DNA from: Abditibacteriota bacterium
GTDB lineage: Bacteria; Armatimonadota; UBA5829
Assembly: GCA_017958015.1 (NCBI GenBank)
Contig: JAGDDM010000187.1
Location: 1 to 8,592, forward strand
Length of the DNA: 8,592 nucleotides
Reading direction: 5' to 3'
Shown piece by piece: positions 1-5,223 of the stretch; positions within the stretch are counted from its first letter, which is position 1, and each line of letters begins with the position of its first letter. Under the pieces are notes generated by a model. It searched no databases. It was not told the origin of the DNA and worked only from the letters and a program-made list of their open reading frames with translations. Position numbers and translations under genes: made by a program.

Positions 1-326
1 GAGTCCAGCATGACCTCCCCGTCAGTGGAGACGAGGTTGGCACGGAACACCGCGTCGGTGTCGGTCATGGGAATCCCGAGACTCGCCGCTTCGATGCTGC
101 CGCGGCCGCTGTAATAGAGTTTGGGGTCGAAGCCCAAAATGCCCATGTTGGTGACGTCGCTGCCGGGCATCATGCCCTGGGGAGTGGTGAAGGCTTTGCC
201 GATGATGCCTTGCGCCGCCAGTTTATCCATGTTGGGCTTATAGGCCACCTGCATGGGGGTTTTGCCGTCCAGAACCGGGTTCGGTTCGTCGGCCATGCCG
301 TCGAAGATTATGAGGAAGTGTTTCAT
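1..326 (-). CDS. apgM: apgM-family phosphotransferase, likely homoserine kinase (5' part only)
   Basis: The first 108 codons are present; the rest lies beyond the left edge. The protein opens with KHFLIIFDGMADEP and continues with LDGKTPM, KPNMDKLA and PGSDVTNMGILGFDP. This is the N-terminus of the cofactor-independent, archaeal-type phosphoglycerate mutase family in the alkaline phosphatase superfamily. Asp9 is the expected metal ligand and Ser56 the expected phosphoryl-carrying nucleophile. One branch of this family has been proposed to be a homoserine kinase (ATP + L-homoserine to O-phosphohomoserine) in bacteria lacking ordinary ThrB, usually next to hom and thrC. The same neighbours lie just upstream here, so I infer that role; phosphoglycerate mutase is the alternative. 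The ATG at 326-324 is preceded by a modest purine-rich site (GGCGGA). A 105-base gap with a stem-loop separates it from purC, so it may be transcribed separately or by read-through. The family call is firm and the substrate is inferred. Confidence 0.85.
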   Translation of the reverse strand, partial: MKHFLIIFDGMADEPNPVLDGKTPMQVAYKPNMDKLAAQGIIGKAFTTPQGMMPGSDVTNMGILGFDPKLYYSGRGSIEAASLGIPMTDTDAVFRANLVSTDGEVMLD

Positions 327-356
327 TTTTCCGCCTGTATTTTGATTTTAACGGGT

Positions 357-384
357 TATCGGGTGACTTATCGATATCCCGATA
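357..384. promoter_or_regulatory. Inverted repeat upstream of the apgM-type gene
   Basis: TATCGGG (357-363) and CCCGATA (378-384) form a perfect 7-base inverted repeat with a 14-base centre. The centre contains the palindrome TATCGATA (369-376). It lies 31 bases upstream of the apgM-type start codon, between that gene and the purC terminator, where an operator could sit. The same TATCGATA and a near copy of the CCGATAC element occur at the accB promoter. No convincing -35/-10 pair is visible here: TTAAAAT nearer the gene could be a -10, but nothing resembling TTGACA lies 17 bases before it. A regulatory role is inference. Confidence 0.3.
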
Positions 385-396
385 CCGAATACAACA

Positions 397-423
397 CTCA
401 TCCGCCCAAAGGGGGCGGATGAG
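397..423 (-). terminator. Stem-loop terminator after purC
   Basis: An 11-base perfect stem (397-407 paired with 413-423) encloses a 5-base loop. It begins 8 bases past the purC stop codon. On the minus strand it is preceded by an A-rich stretch and followed by the moderately T-rich GTGTTGTATT. On the plus strand the stem is followed by ATACATTTTTATTT, so it might also stop rightward transcription. It probably marks the end of the accB-hom-thrC-purC transcript, perhaps incompletely. Confidence 0.6.
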
Positions 424-431
424 ATACATTT

Positions 432-1364
432 TTATTTAAGTTCGCGTCCCGCGAGGCGTTTATACGCTTCGCGATACTTGTCCGCGGTTTTGTCGATAAT
501 TTCCTGCGGAAGTTTGGGGCCGGGATAGGTCTTGTCCCAGTCCAGGGTGTTGAGATAGTCCCGCACGAACTGTTTGTCGAAGCTGGGTTGGCTCTTGCCG
601 GGCTCGTAGATGTCCGCGTCCCAAAATCTGGAGGAGTCGGGGGTGAGAACTTCGTCGATGAGAATCATCTTGCCCTCGTACTCGCCGATCTCGAACTTGG
701 TGTCGCTGATGATGATGCCCCGCTTGGCGGCGTATTCCCGGGCGTAGCCGTAGACCGCCAAACTTATGCGCTCCAACTCCTTGCCCACCTTGTCGCCCAC
801 GATTTCACAGGCTCTGGCGGCGGAGATGTTGATGTCGTGGCCCTCGCTCTCCTTGGTGGAGGGAGTGAACACGGGCTCGTCGAGCTTTTGGGACTCAACC
901 ATGTCCGTGGGAAGGGTGACTCCGTGGAGCACAACACTGTCGCCGTCGGCGTTCTTCACCAGTTCCTTGTAGTCGCTCCAAGCGGAACCGGCCAGATAGC
1001 CCCGAACGATGCACTCAATCTGAACGGGCTTTGCTTTCTTGGTGATGATGGAGCGGCCGTCAAGCATTTCCCGATAGCTCTCGGCATCGGCAACGCCGCA
1101 GGCGGCGATTTTTTTGATGATTTCGTCGGTGTCGGCGGTGATTATGTGGTTGTCCACCACGTCCTTTGTTTGGTCGAACCAAAACAGGGACATCTGAGTG
1201 AGCACCTTTCCCTTGTCCGGAATGCCGTCGGGGAGAATGACGTCAAAGGCGGAAAGCCGGTCGGTGGCAATCATGAGCAGGCTGTCGCCCAGGTCGTAGA
1301 TGTCTCTGACCTTGCCCCGGGAGTGCTTTTTGAGTCCTTTTATGTCGGTGGATGTTACTATCAT
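432..1364 (-). CDS. purC: SAICAR synthase (phosphoribosylaminoimidazole-succinocarboxamide synthase)
   Basis: Cytosolic enzyme of de novo purine synthesis that joins CAIR and aspartate with ATP to give SAICAR. The 310-residue protein carries the family signatures in order: GKVRDIYDL (17-25), ATDRLSAFD (33-41), ECIVRGYLAGSAW (117-129), FTPSTKESEGHD (166-177), SDTKFE (220-225), DEVLTPDSSRFW (237-248) and SFDKQFVRDYL (261-271). Its length matches the longer SAICAR synthase form (about 300 residues, as in yeast Ade1) rather than the roughly 240-residue E. coli form. The ATG at 1364-1362 shares one base with the thrC stop (TAATG), and only a weak purine-rich site precedes it, so translation is probably coupled to thrC. 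It is the only purine gene in the window and sits last in an otherwise threonine and fatty-acid operon. Function is confident. Confidence 0.97.
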   Translation of the reverse strand: MIVTSTDIKGLKKHSRGKVRDIYDLGDSLLMIATDRLSAFDVILPDGIPDKGKVLTQMSLFWFDQTKDVVDNHIITADTDEIIKKIAACGVADAESYREMLDGRSIITKKAKPVQIECIVRGYLAGSAWSDYKELVKNADGDSVVLHGVTLPTDMVESQKLDEPVFTPSTKESEGHDINISAARACEIVGDKVGKELERISLAVYGYAREYAAKRGIIISDTKFEIGEYEGKMILIDEVLTPDSSRFWDADIYEPGKSQPSFDKQFVRDYLNTLDWDKTYPGPKLPQEIIDKTADKYREAYKRLAGRELK

Positions 1365-2431
1365 TACTTAAGCCCCATTTCCTCCGCCACGGCATCGATG
1401 CTGTTGGGCAGTTCGATGAAGGGGTCGCAAATCTTAATGGCTCTCTGGGGGTCCTTGAGACCGTGGCCCGTGAGGATGCAAACCACGTCGCTCTTTTCGG
1501 TGAAGAAGCCTTCCTTGGCTTTCTTGATGACGCCGGCAACGCTGGCGGCGGAAGCGGGTTCGCAGAACACGCCTTCGGTGGCGGCCAGGAGCTTCTGGGC
1601 TTCGGTGATTTCCTCGTCGGTGACCTTCTCGATAAGACCGCCGGACTCGTCTCTGGCGGCTTCGGCGCGCTTCCAGCTGGCGGGGTTGCCGATGCGGATG
1701 GCGGTGGCGATGGTCTCCGGGAACTCGATGGGGTGGCCCTCAACTATGGGAGCGGAGCCCGCGGCCTGGAATCCCAGCATCTTCGGCAGAGCGTCGATCT
1801 TGCCCGCCTCTTTGTAGGCCTTGTAGCCCGCCCAGTAGGCGGTGATGTTGCCCGCGTTGCCCACGGGAATGGCGTGGTAAACGGGAGCGTGGCCCAGGTC
1901 GTCGCAAATCTCGAAAGCGCCGGTCTTCTGACCCTCAATGCGGAAGGGGTTCAGGGAGTTCACGAGGGTGATGGGGTAGTTTTCGGTGATGCCCTTAACG
2001 ATATTCAAAGCGTCGTCGAAGTTGCCGTCGATGGCGATGACTTTGGCGCCGTGCATCATGGACTGGCTGACTTTGCCCAGGGCGACCTCTCCCTTGGGGA
2101 GAATTACGGCGCAGACAAGGCCCGCTCTGGCGGAGTAGGCGGCGGCGGAGGCGGCGGTGTTGCCGGTGGAGGCGCAGATGGTGGCCTTGCTGCCGGCTTC
2201 GACGGCCTTGGAGATGGCCATTGTCATGCCTCTGTCTTTGAAACTGCCCGTGGGGTTCATACCCTCGAACTTGACGTAAACCGTGAGCTTGTCGCTTATT
2301 TTGGCGGAGAGCCGGGGAAGCTTCACGAGGGGAGTGTAGCCTTCGTAGAGGGAGACTACGGGAGTGTTCTCGTCCATGGGAAGATACTCGCGGTATCTTT
2401 CGATGAGCGGCATTCTTTTGAATCGGGACAT
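1364..2431 (-). CDS. thrC: Threonine synthase
   Basis: PLP-dependent (fold type II) enzyme that converts O-phosphohomoserine to threonine and phosphate, the last step of the pathway. The 355-residue protein shows the PLP-lysine motif GSFKDRGM with Lys65, the substrate loop STGNTAAS (88-95), NSLNPFRIEGQKT (158-170) and the phosphate-binding loop GNAGN (191-195). Its length fits the shorter, Bacillus-type threonine synthase, without the long N-terminal domain of the E. coli type. The start at 2431 has a good AAGAAGG site 7 bases upstream; Met7 is a less likely alternative. hom lies 31 bases upstream in the same direction and purC overlaps downstream. Its substrate needs a homoserine kinase, and the apgM-family gene beyond purC is the candidate. 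Function is confident. Confidence 0.97.
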   Translation of the reverse strand: MSRFKRMPLIERYREYLPMDENTPVVSLYEGYTPLVKLPRLSAKISDKLTVYVKFEGMNPTGSFKDRGMTMAISKAVEAGSKATICASTGNTAASAAAYSARAGLVCAVILPKGEVALGKVSQSMMHGAKVIAIDGNFDDALNIVKGITENYPITLVNSLNPFRIEGQKTGAFEICDDLGHAPVYHAIPVGNAGNITAYWAGYKAYKEAGKIDALPKMLGFQAAGSAPIVEGHPIEFPETIATAIRIGNPASWKRAEAARDESGGLIEKVTDEEITEAQKLLAATEGVFCEPASAASVAGVIKKAKEGFFTEKSDVVCILTGHGLKDPQRAIKICDPFIELPNSIDAVAEEMGLK

Positions 2432-2462
2432 ATGAAAACCTTCTTGTGAGTTTTGTTAAATC

Positions 2463-3749
2463 TTATTCCGCCACGCGGATTCTGCTTGCTACCTTGCTGT
2501 CGAAACTCTGGGCTCCGATTTCCGCCAGGGCTTTGATAACGTCGTTTTCCTTGGCTTCGTGGGTGAGGAGAACAATCTCCGCCTTGCCGCCATCGAGAGG
2601 ACACTGGGTGACCGCCTCAATGCTGATGTTGTTGGCGGCGGTTATGCCCGTGATGGAGGACAGGACGCCGGGGTTGTCCTCGGCGATAATGCGGATGTAG
2701 TTCTTGCAGACGATGGCGTCGGCGCCCAGCATCTTCCGGCTGTCGGCGCAGGTGTAGGGAACTCTGGTGTTGCAGTCGTTCATTATGTTGTGGGCTATAT
2801 CCATAACGTCGCCCACAACCGCGGCGCCGGCGGCGAGGGAACCCGCTCCGGGACCGTAGAACATAACCTCGCCCACGCCCAGAGCCTTCACGTAGATGGC
2901 GTTGAACACGTCGTCCACGCTCGCCAGCGGGTGCTTGGCGGGCAGGAAAGCGGGGTGAACCCGAAGGAGCATGTCCTCGCCCTTAAGGGTGGCCATGGCA
3001 ACAAGTTTCACCACGTAACCCAGCTTCTTGGCGTAGGATATATCTTCGGATGTAATCTCGGTGATGCCCTCGCGGATGACCTTGGTGACGTCCACGGTGG
3101 AGTTGAAAGCGAGGGAGCCGAGAATGGAAATCTTGTATGCGGAGTCGAAACCCTCAACGTCGGCGGTGGGGTTGGCTTCGGCGTAGCCCTTGGCCTGGGC
3201 GTCCGGCAGCACCTCGGCGTAACCGAGACCTTCGCCCGCCATGCGGGTGAGGATGTAGTTTGTGGTGCCGTTGACGATACCGGCGATGTCCACAATCTTG
3301 TCGCCGGAGAGGCAGACCTTCATGGGGCGGATGACTGGGATGCCGCCGCCAACCGCGGCCTCGAACATGAGGTCAACGCCGTTCTTTTCCGCCAGGGGCA
3401 GAAGCTCCGCGCCGTGCTTGGCGATGAGTTCCTTGTTGGCGGTGACAACGTTCTTGCCGTTCTCAAGGGCCTTGCGGATGAAGTCGCCGGCGGGCTTTAC
3501 ACCGCCGATTGTCTCGATGACGATGTCGATATCCGGGTCTGTGAGCACTTCGTTCGCGTCGGTGGTGAGGACGGATTTGTCGACGGCGACTCCTCTGTCG
3601 GTGGTGATGTCCAGGTCGGCGATGCGCTTAACCTTGACGGGGACGCCCACTTTGCGGGCTATGGAGTCGGCTCTGTCGGTGAGAATGGAGATGGCTCCGC
3701 TGCCCACGATGCCGAAGCCGATGAGACCTACGTTAACGGACTGTTTCAT
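2463..3749 (-). CDS. hom: Homoserine dehydrogenase with C-terminal ACT domain
   Basis: Reduces aspartate semialdehyde to homoserine with NAD(P)H, the step committing to threonine (and methionine). The 428-residue protein begins with a Rossmann dinucleotide-binding glycine motif (Gly11-x-Gly13-xx-Gly16). It continues with TANKELI (103-109), AAVGGGIPVIRPM (131-143), NGTTNYILT (160-168) and DVEGFDSAYK (197-206). Asp202 and Lys206 of that last motif match the catalytic pair of the family. Residues 351-428 form an ACT domain (IRIIAEDNPGVLSSI), the usual seat of threonine feedback inhibition. No aspartate kinase domain is fused, unlike E. coli ThrA. The ATG at 3749-3747 is preceded by GAGGTG, which overlaps the accB stop codon; only 8 bases separate the genes, so the two are surely co-transcribed. 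Function is confident; feedback control is inferred from the domain. Confidence 0.97.
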   Translation of the reverse strand: MKQSVNVGLIGFGIVGSGAISILTDRADSIARKVGVPVKVKRIADLDITTDRGVAVDKSVLTTDANEVLTDPDIDIVIETIGGVKPAGDFIRKALENGKNVVTANKELIAKHGAELLPLAEKNGVDLMFEAAVGGGIPVIRPMKVCLSGDKIVDIAGIVNGTTNYILTRMAGEGLGYAEVLPDAQAKGYAEANPTADVEGFDSAYKISILGSLAFNSTVDVTKVIREGITEITSEDISYAKKLGYVVKLVAMATLKGEDMLLRVHPAFLPAKHPLASVDDVFNAIYVKALGVGEVMFYGPGAGSLAAGAAVVGDVMDIAHNIMNDCNTRVPYTCADSRKMLGADAIVCKNYIRIIAEDNPGVLSSITGITAANNISIEAVTQCPLDGGKAEIVLLTHEAKENDVIKALAEIGAQSFDSKVASRIRVAE

Positions 3750-3757
3750 GTGTCACC

Positions 3758-4312
3758 TCAAACTCTCACGCGCATAATGACGTCGCCGGCCTGCAGAAGG
3801 TCGCCGTCCTTGGCGACAATCTCGATGACTTCGCCGGCCACTTCGCTGGGACTGGGGCTGAAGACTTTCATGGCCTCGATGAGACCGATGTCGTCGCCCA
3901 CGGCAATGCGGTCGTGGACCTGAACGAAGGGCGGAGCGTCCGGGGTGGCCCGGGAGTAGAACACACCGACGATGGGGGCGGTGATGTTCACAACGGACTC
4001 GTCCTTGGGCGGAGTTGTGGGGTAAACCGGGGTGGCGCCGGTGTTCGGCGGAGCCGCGGGGGCCGCAGCCGGGGTGGCAACCGCGCTGTATTCCGGGAGG
4101 AAGGGACCGGTGGCCACGTAGGGCTGAGGCGCCGTCTGATAGAACGGGAATCTGATGGGCTCGGGCTCGGTGAAGGGCTCGTGGCCTCTTATGGTAATTT
4201 CCAAATCGTCTTCGGTGACCGTGAGTTCCTCGAGGTCGTACTCGTCGGCGAGGGACACCAGTCTCTCAACGATTGCGGGGTTGATTTCGAAATGTTTAAG
4301 GTCTGTTTTCAT
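3758..4312 (-). CDS. accB: Biotin carboxyl carrier protein of acetyl-CoA carboxylase
   Basis: Carries CO2 on biotin between biotin carboxylase and carboxyltransferase in the first step of fatty-acid synthesis. The 184-residue protein has a conserved-type N-terminal helix region (residues 1-43), a Pro/Ala-rich flexible linker (about 50-105), and a C-terminal biotinyl/lipoyl domain (107-184). The C-terminal domain includes TPDAPPFVQVHDR and the biotinylation motif EAMK with Lys149. Residues after the lysine are VFSP rather than the common MMN, a mild deviation. I chose the ATG at 4312-4310, which has GGGAG upstream. An in-frame ATG at 4366 would extend the protein by 18 residues, but it overlaps the -10 box and cannot lie in the transcript. 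No accC is adjacent; the next gene is hom, 8 bases on. A decarboxylase biotin subunit is possible but the N-terminus fits AccB better. Confidence 0.92.
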   Translation of the reverse strand: MKTDLKHFEINPAIVERLVSLADEYDLEELTVTEDDLEITIRGHEPFTEPEPIRFPFYQTAPQPYVATGPFLPEYSAVATPAAAPAAPPNTGATPVYPTTPPKDESVVNITAPIVGVFYSRATPDAPPFVQVHDRIAVGDDIGLIEAMKVFSPSPSEVAGEVIEIVAKDGDLLQAGDVIMRVRV

Positions 4313-4342
4313 GGGGATTCTCCCTGTTCCGTTACCGTAAAT

Positions 4343-4365
4343 TATCGATAACTTATTCCGATACA
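4343..4365 (-). repeat. Shared TATCGATA / TGTATCGGAA motif at the accB transcription start
   Basis: On the minus strand TGTATCGGAA (4365-4356) begins at the last base of the -10 box and covers the expected transcription start. It is followed by the palindrome TATCGATA (4350-4343). The same two elements, slightly altered and closer together, lie upstream of the apgM-type gene at 369-386. The 10-mer TTCCGATACA recurs exactly at 4594-4603 before hpf. Position at the transcription start suits a repressor site. Identity of any regulator is unknown and chance repetition is possible. Confidence 0.3.
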
Positions 4366-4393
4366 TTATACCGGTTTATAAGTCGATTGTCAA
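4365..4393 (-). promoter_or_regulatory. Consensus sigma-70-type promoter of the accB-hom-thrC-purC operon
   Basis: Read on the minus strand, TTGACA (4393-4388) and TATAAT (4370-4365) are both exact consensus hexamers, separated by 17 bases, the optimal spacing. Transcription should start near 4358, leaving a leader of only about 46 bases before the accB ATG. That is too short for a classical threonine attenuator or a T-box. The region upstream of the -35 box is A/T-rich on the coding sense (a T-run near 4405-4409 on that strand). It is the only strong promoter seen for the leftward genes. Confidence 0.88.
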
Positions 4394-4416
4394 AGCGGAA
4401 AAGAATAAAAAATCGG

Positions 4417-4445
4417 TTGACGTATAAGCGATTGTGTGCTAAAAT
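4417..4445 (+). promoter_or_regulatory. Sigma-70-type promoter of hpf-fba
   Basis: TTGACG (4417-4422) and TAAAAT (4440-4445) each differ from consensus at one base and are exactly 17 bases apart. The start site should fall near 4452, about 175 bases before the hpf start codon. The -35 box is 23 bases from the -35 box of the divergent accB promoter, so the two RNA polymerase sites are back to back and could share an upstream regulator or affect each other. Confidence 0.75.
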
Positions 4446-4627
4446 TCTATATAAGGAGATGTAAGTGTTTTTATTCGGATAATAAGGAACGAAAAAAGCG
4501 TTTTCCTGTCCGCTCCGACATCGGATTGTATGCCGAAATCGCAATAGGGTTTTACGATCCGCTGCCGCCGGCGTCCGCGAAAAACACGCCCGTTTCCGAT
4601 ACAATATTATATACGGAGGTTCCGAAA
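4446..4627 (+). promoter_or_regulatory. Long untranslated leader of hpf
   Basis: About 175 bases separate the predicted start site from the hpf ATG. I see no intrinsic terminator and no riboswitch family I recognise. Near its 5' end, AAGGAG (4453-4458) stands 6 bases before a GTG (4465) that opens a five-codon frame ending in tandem stops (4480-4485). This may be a mini leader peptide or chance. The leader is in frame with hpf without stops from 4486 on, but its translation has no protein-like character beyond the hpf start. The 10-mer TTCCGATACA, also found at the accB promoter, lies at 4594-4603, just upstream of the ribosome-binding site. Confidence 0.4.
4594..4603 (+). repeat. Copy of TTCCGATACA upstream of hpf
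   Basis: This is an exact copy of the 10-mer at 4356-4365, with a near copy (TCCCGATACC) at 377-386. It lies 11 bases before the hpf ribosome-binding site and is followed by an A/T-rich stretch resembling a -10 box. No matching -35 sequence is visible at the right distance. It may be a regulator site or a chance repeat. Confidence 0.25.
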
Positions 4628-5176
4628 ATGCTTGTTAACGTTAAAGGCAAGAACATCGAGATCACCAACGCCATCAGAAAGCACACCGAGAAAAAGGTGG
4701 AGAAGCTTGAGAAGTACTTCAAGGAAATCAAATCCGCGGTAGTCAATCTCAAAGTCGAGGGCAGTAAGCACATTGCCGAAGTCCAGCTGGAAGGCGACGG
4801 AATCACCATTCGCGGCGAGGAAAGACGCGCCACAGATATGTACGGAGCCATTGACCTCGTGGTCGACAAGCTCGAAACGAGAGTCAAGAAGTTCAAAGAC
4901 AGACGCTTCGGCAGAGGCGTTGAGAAGGGCCCCAAGGAAAAGGAATCCTTCAGAGCCGCCCAGACGGAGGCCGTGGAGGTTCAGGTGGAGGAGGACTTCC
5001 CCCACATCGTCAAGACAAAGCGTTTTAACCTGAAGCCCATGACCCCGGACGAAGCCACCATGGAAATGGAGCTTATTCACCACGATTTCTTCGCTTTCAT
5101 CAACGCCGAAACCGGCGTAATGAACGTCGTCTACAAGAGAGAAGACGGCAACTACGGCCTTATCGAGCCTATCTGA
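4628..5176 (+). CDS. hpf: Ribosome hibernation promoting factor, long form
   Basis: Binds the small ribosomal subunit at the decoding/mRNA channel and, in its long form, joins two 70S ribosomes into inactive 100S dimers in slow-growing cells. The 182-residue protein has an N-terminal S30AE/RaiA domain (about 1-95, starting MLVNVKGKNIEIT) and a charged linker (about 96-122). The C-terminal dimerising domain (123-182) carries VKTKRFNLKPM (128-138), HHDFFAFINAETG (151-163) and a terminal NYGLIEPI. The 182-residue length is typical of long HPF. The ATG at 4628 has a strong GGAGGT 7 bases upstream. An upstream in-frame start at 4436 lies inside the promoter and is rejected. fba follows 47 bases later in the same direction, with a stem-loop between. 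Its own promoter lies at 4417-4445. Confidence 0.96.
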   Translation: MLVNVKGKNIEITNAIRKHTEKKVEKLEKYFKEIKSAVVNLKVEGSKHIAEVQLEGDGITIRGEERRATDMYGAIDLVVDKLETRVKKFKDRRFGRGVEKGPKEKESFRAAQTEAVEVQVEEDFPHIVKTKRFNLKPMTPDEATMEMELIHHDFFAFINAETGVMNVVYKREDGNYGLIEPI

Positions 5177-5188
5177 ATCGTTAATTAA

Positions 5189-5206
5189 CGGCGCCTTCGG
5201 GCGCCG
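5189..5206 (+). other. C(UUCG)G stem-loop between hpf and fba
   Basis: A perfect 7-base stem of G and C only (5189-5195 with 5200-5206) is closed by a UUCG tetraloop on a C-G pair, an exceptionally stable RNA hairpin. It starts 12 bases after the hpf stop and is not followed by a T-run on the plus strand (next bases AAGGGAG), so it is not a standard intrinsic terminator. The fba ribosome-binding site begins 3 bases after the stem. It may block 3'-to-5' RNA decay of hpf or adjust fba translation; this is inference. Confidence 0.6.
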
Positions 5207-5223
5207 AAGGGAGAATACATCAA

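Noticed and set aside
588..3923. Three long plus-strand open frames (588-1817, 1352-2449, 2559-3923; 365-454 codons)
   Set aside because: They lie opposite purC, thrC and hom, are rich in Gly, Val, Asp and Ala, and show no family motifs. They arise from third-position GC bias of the real genes.
4313..4366. 18-residue N-terminal extension of AccB
   Set aside because: The upstream ATG overlaps the TATAAT box, so it would not be in the mRNA. The ATG at 4312 has its own ribosome-binding site.
4436..4627. 64-residue N-terminal extension of HPF from an upstream ATG
   Set aside because: That ATG lies in the promoter spacer before the predicted start of transcription. The extension matches nothing in HPF, while the ATG at 4628 has a strong GGAGGT site and gives the standard N-terminus.
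4446..4627. Riboswitch or T-box in the hpf leader
   Set aside because: I could not find a T-box sequence, a specifier-like hairpin, a terminator or the conserved core of any riboswitch family I know.
5189..5206. The UUCG stem-loop as an hpf terminator
   Set aside because: There is no T-run after it on the plus strand, and no separate fba promoter is visible downstream of it.
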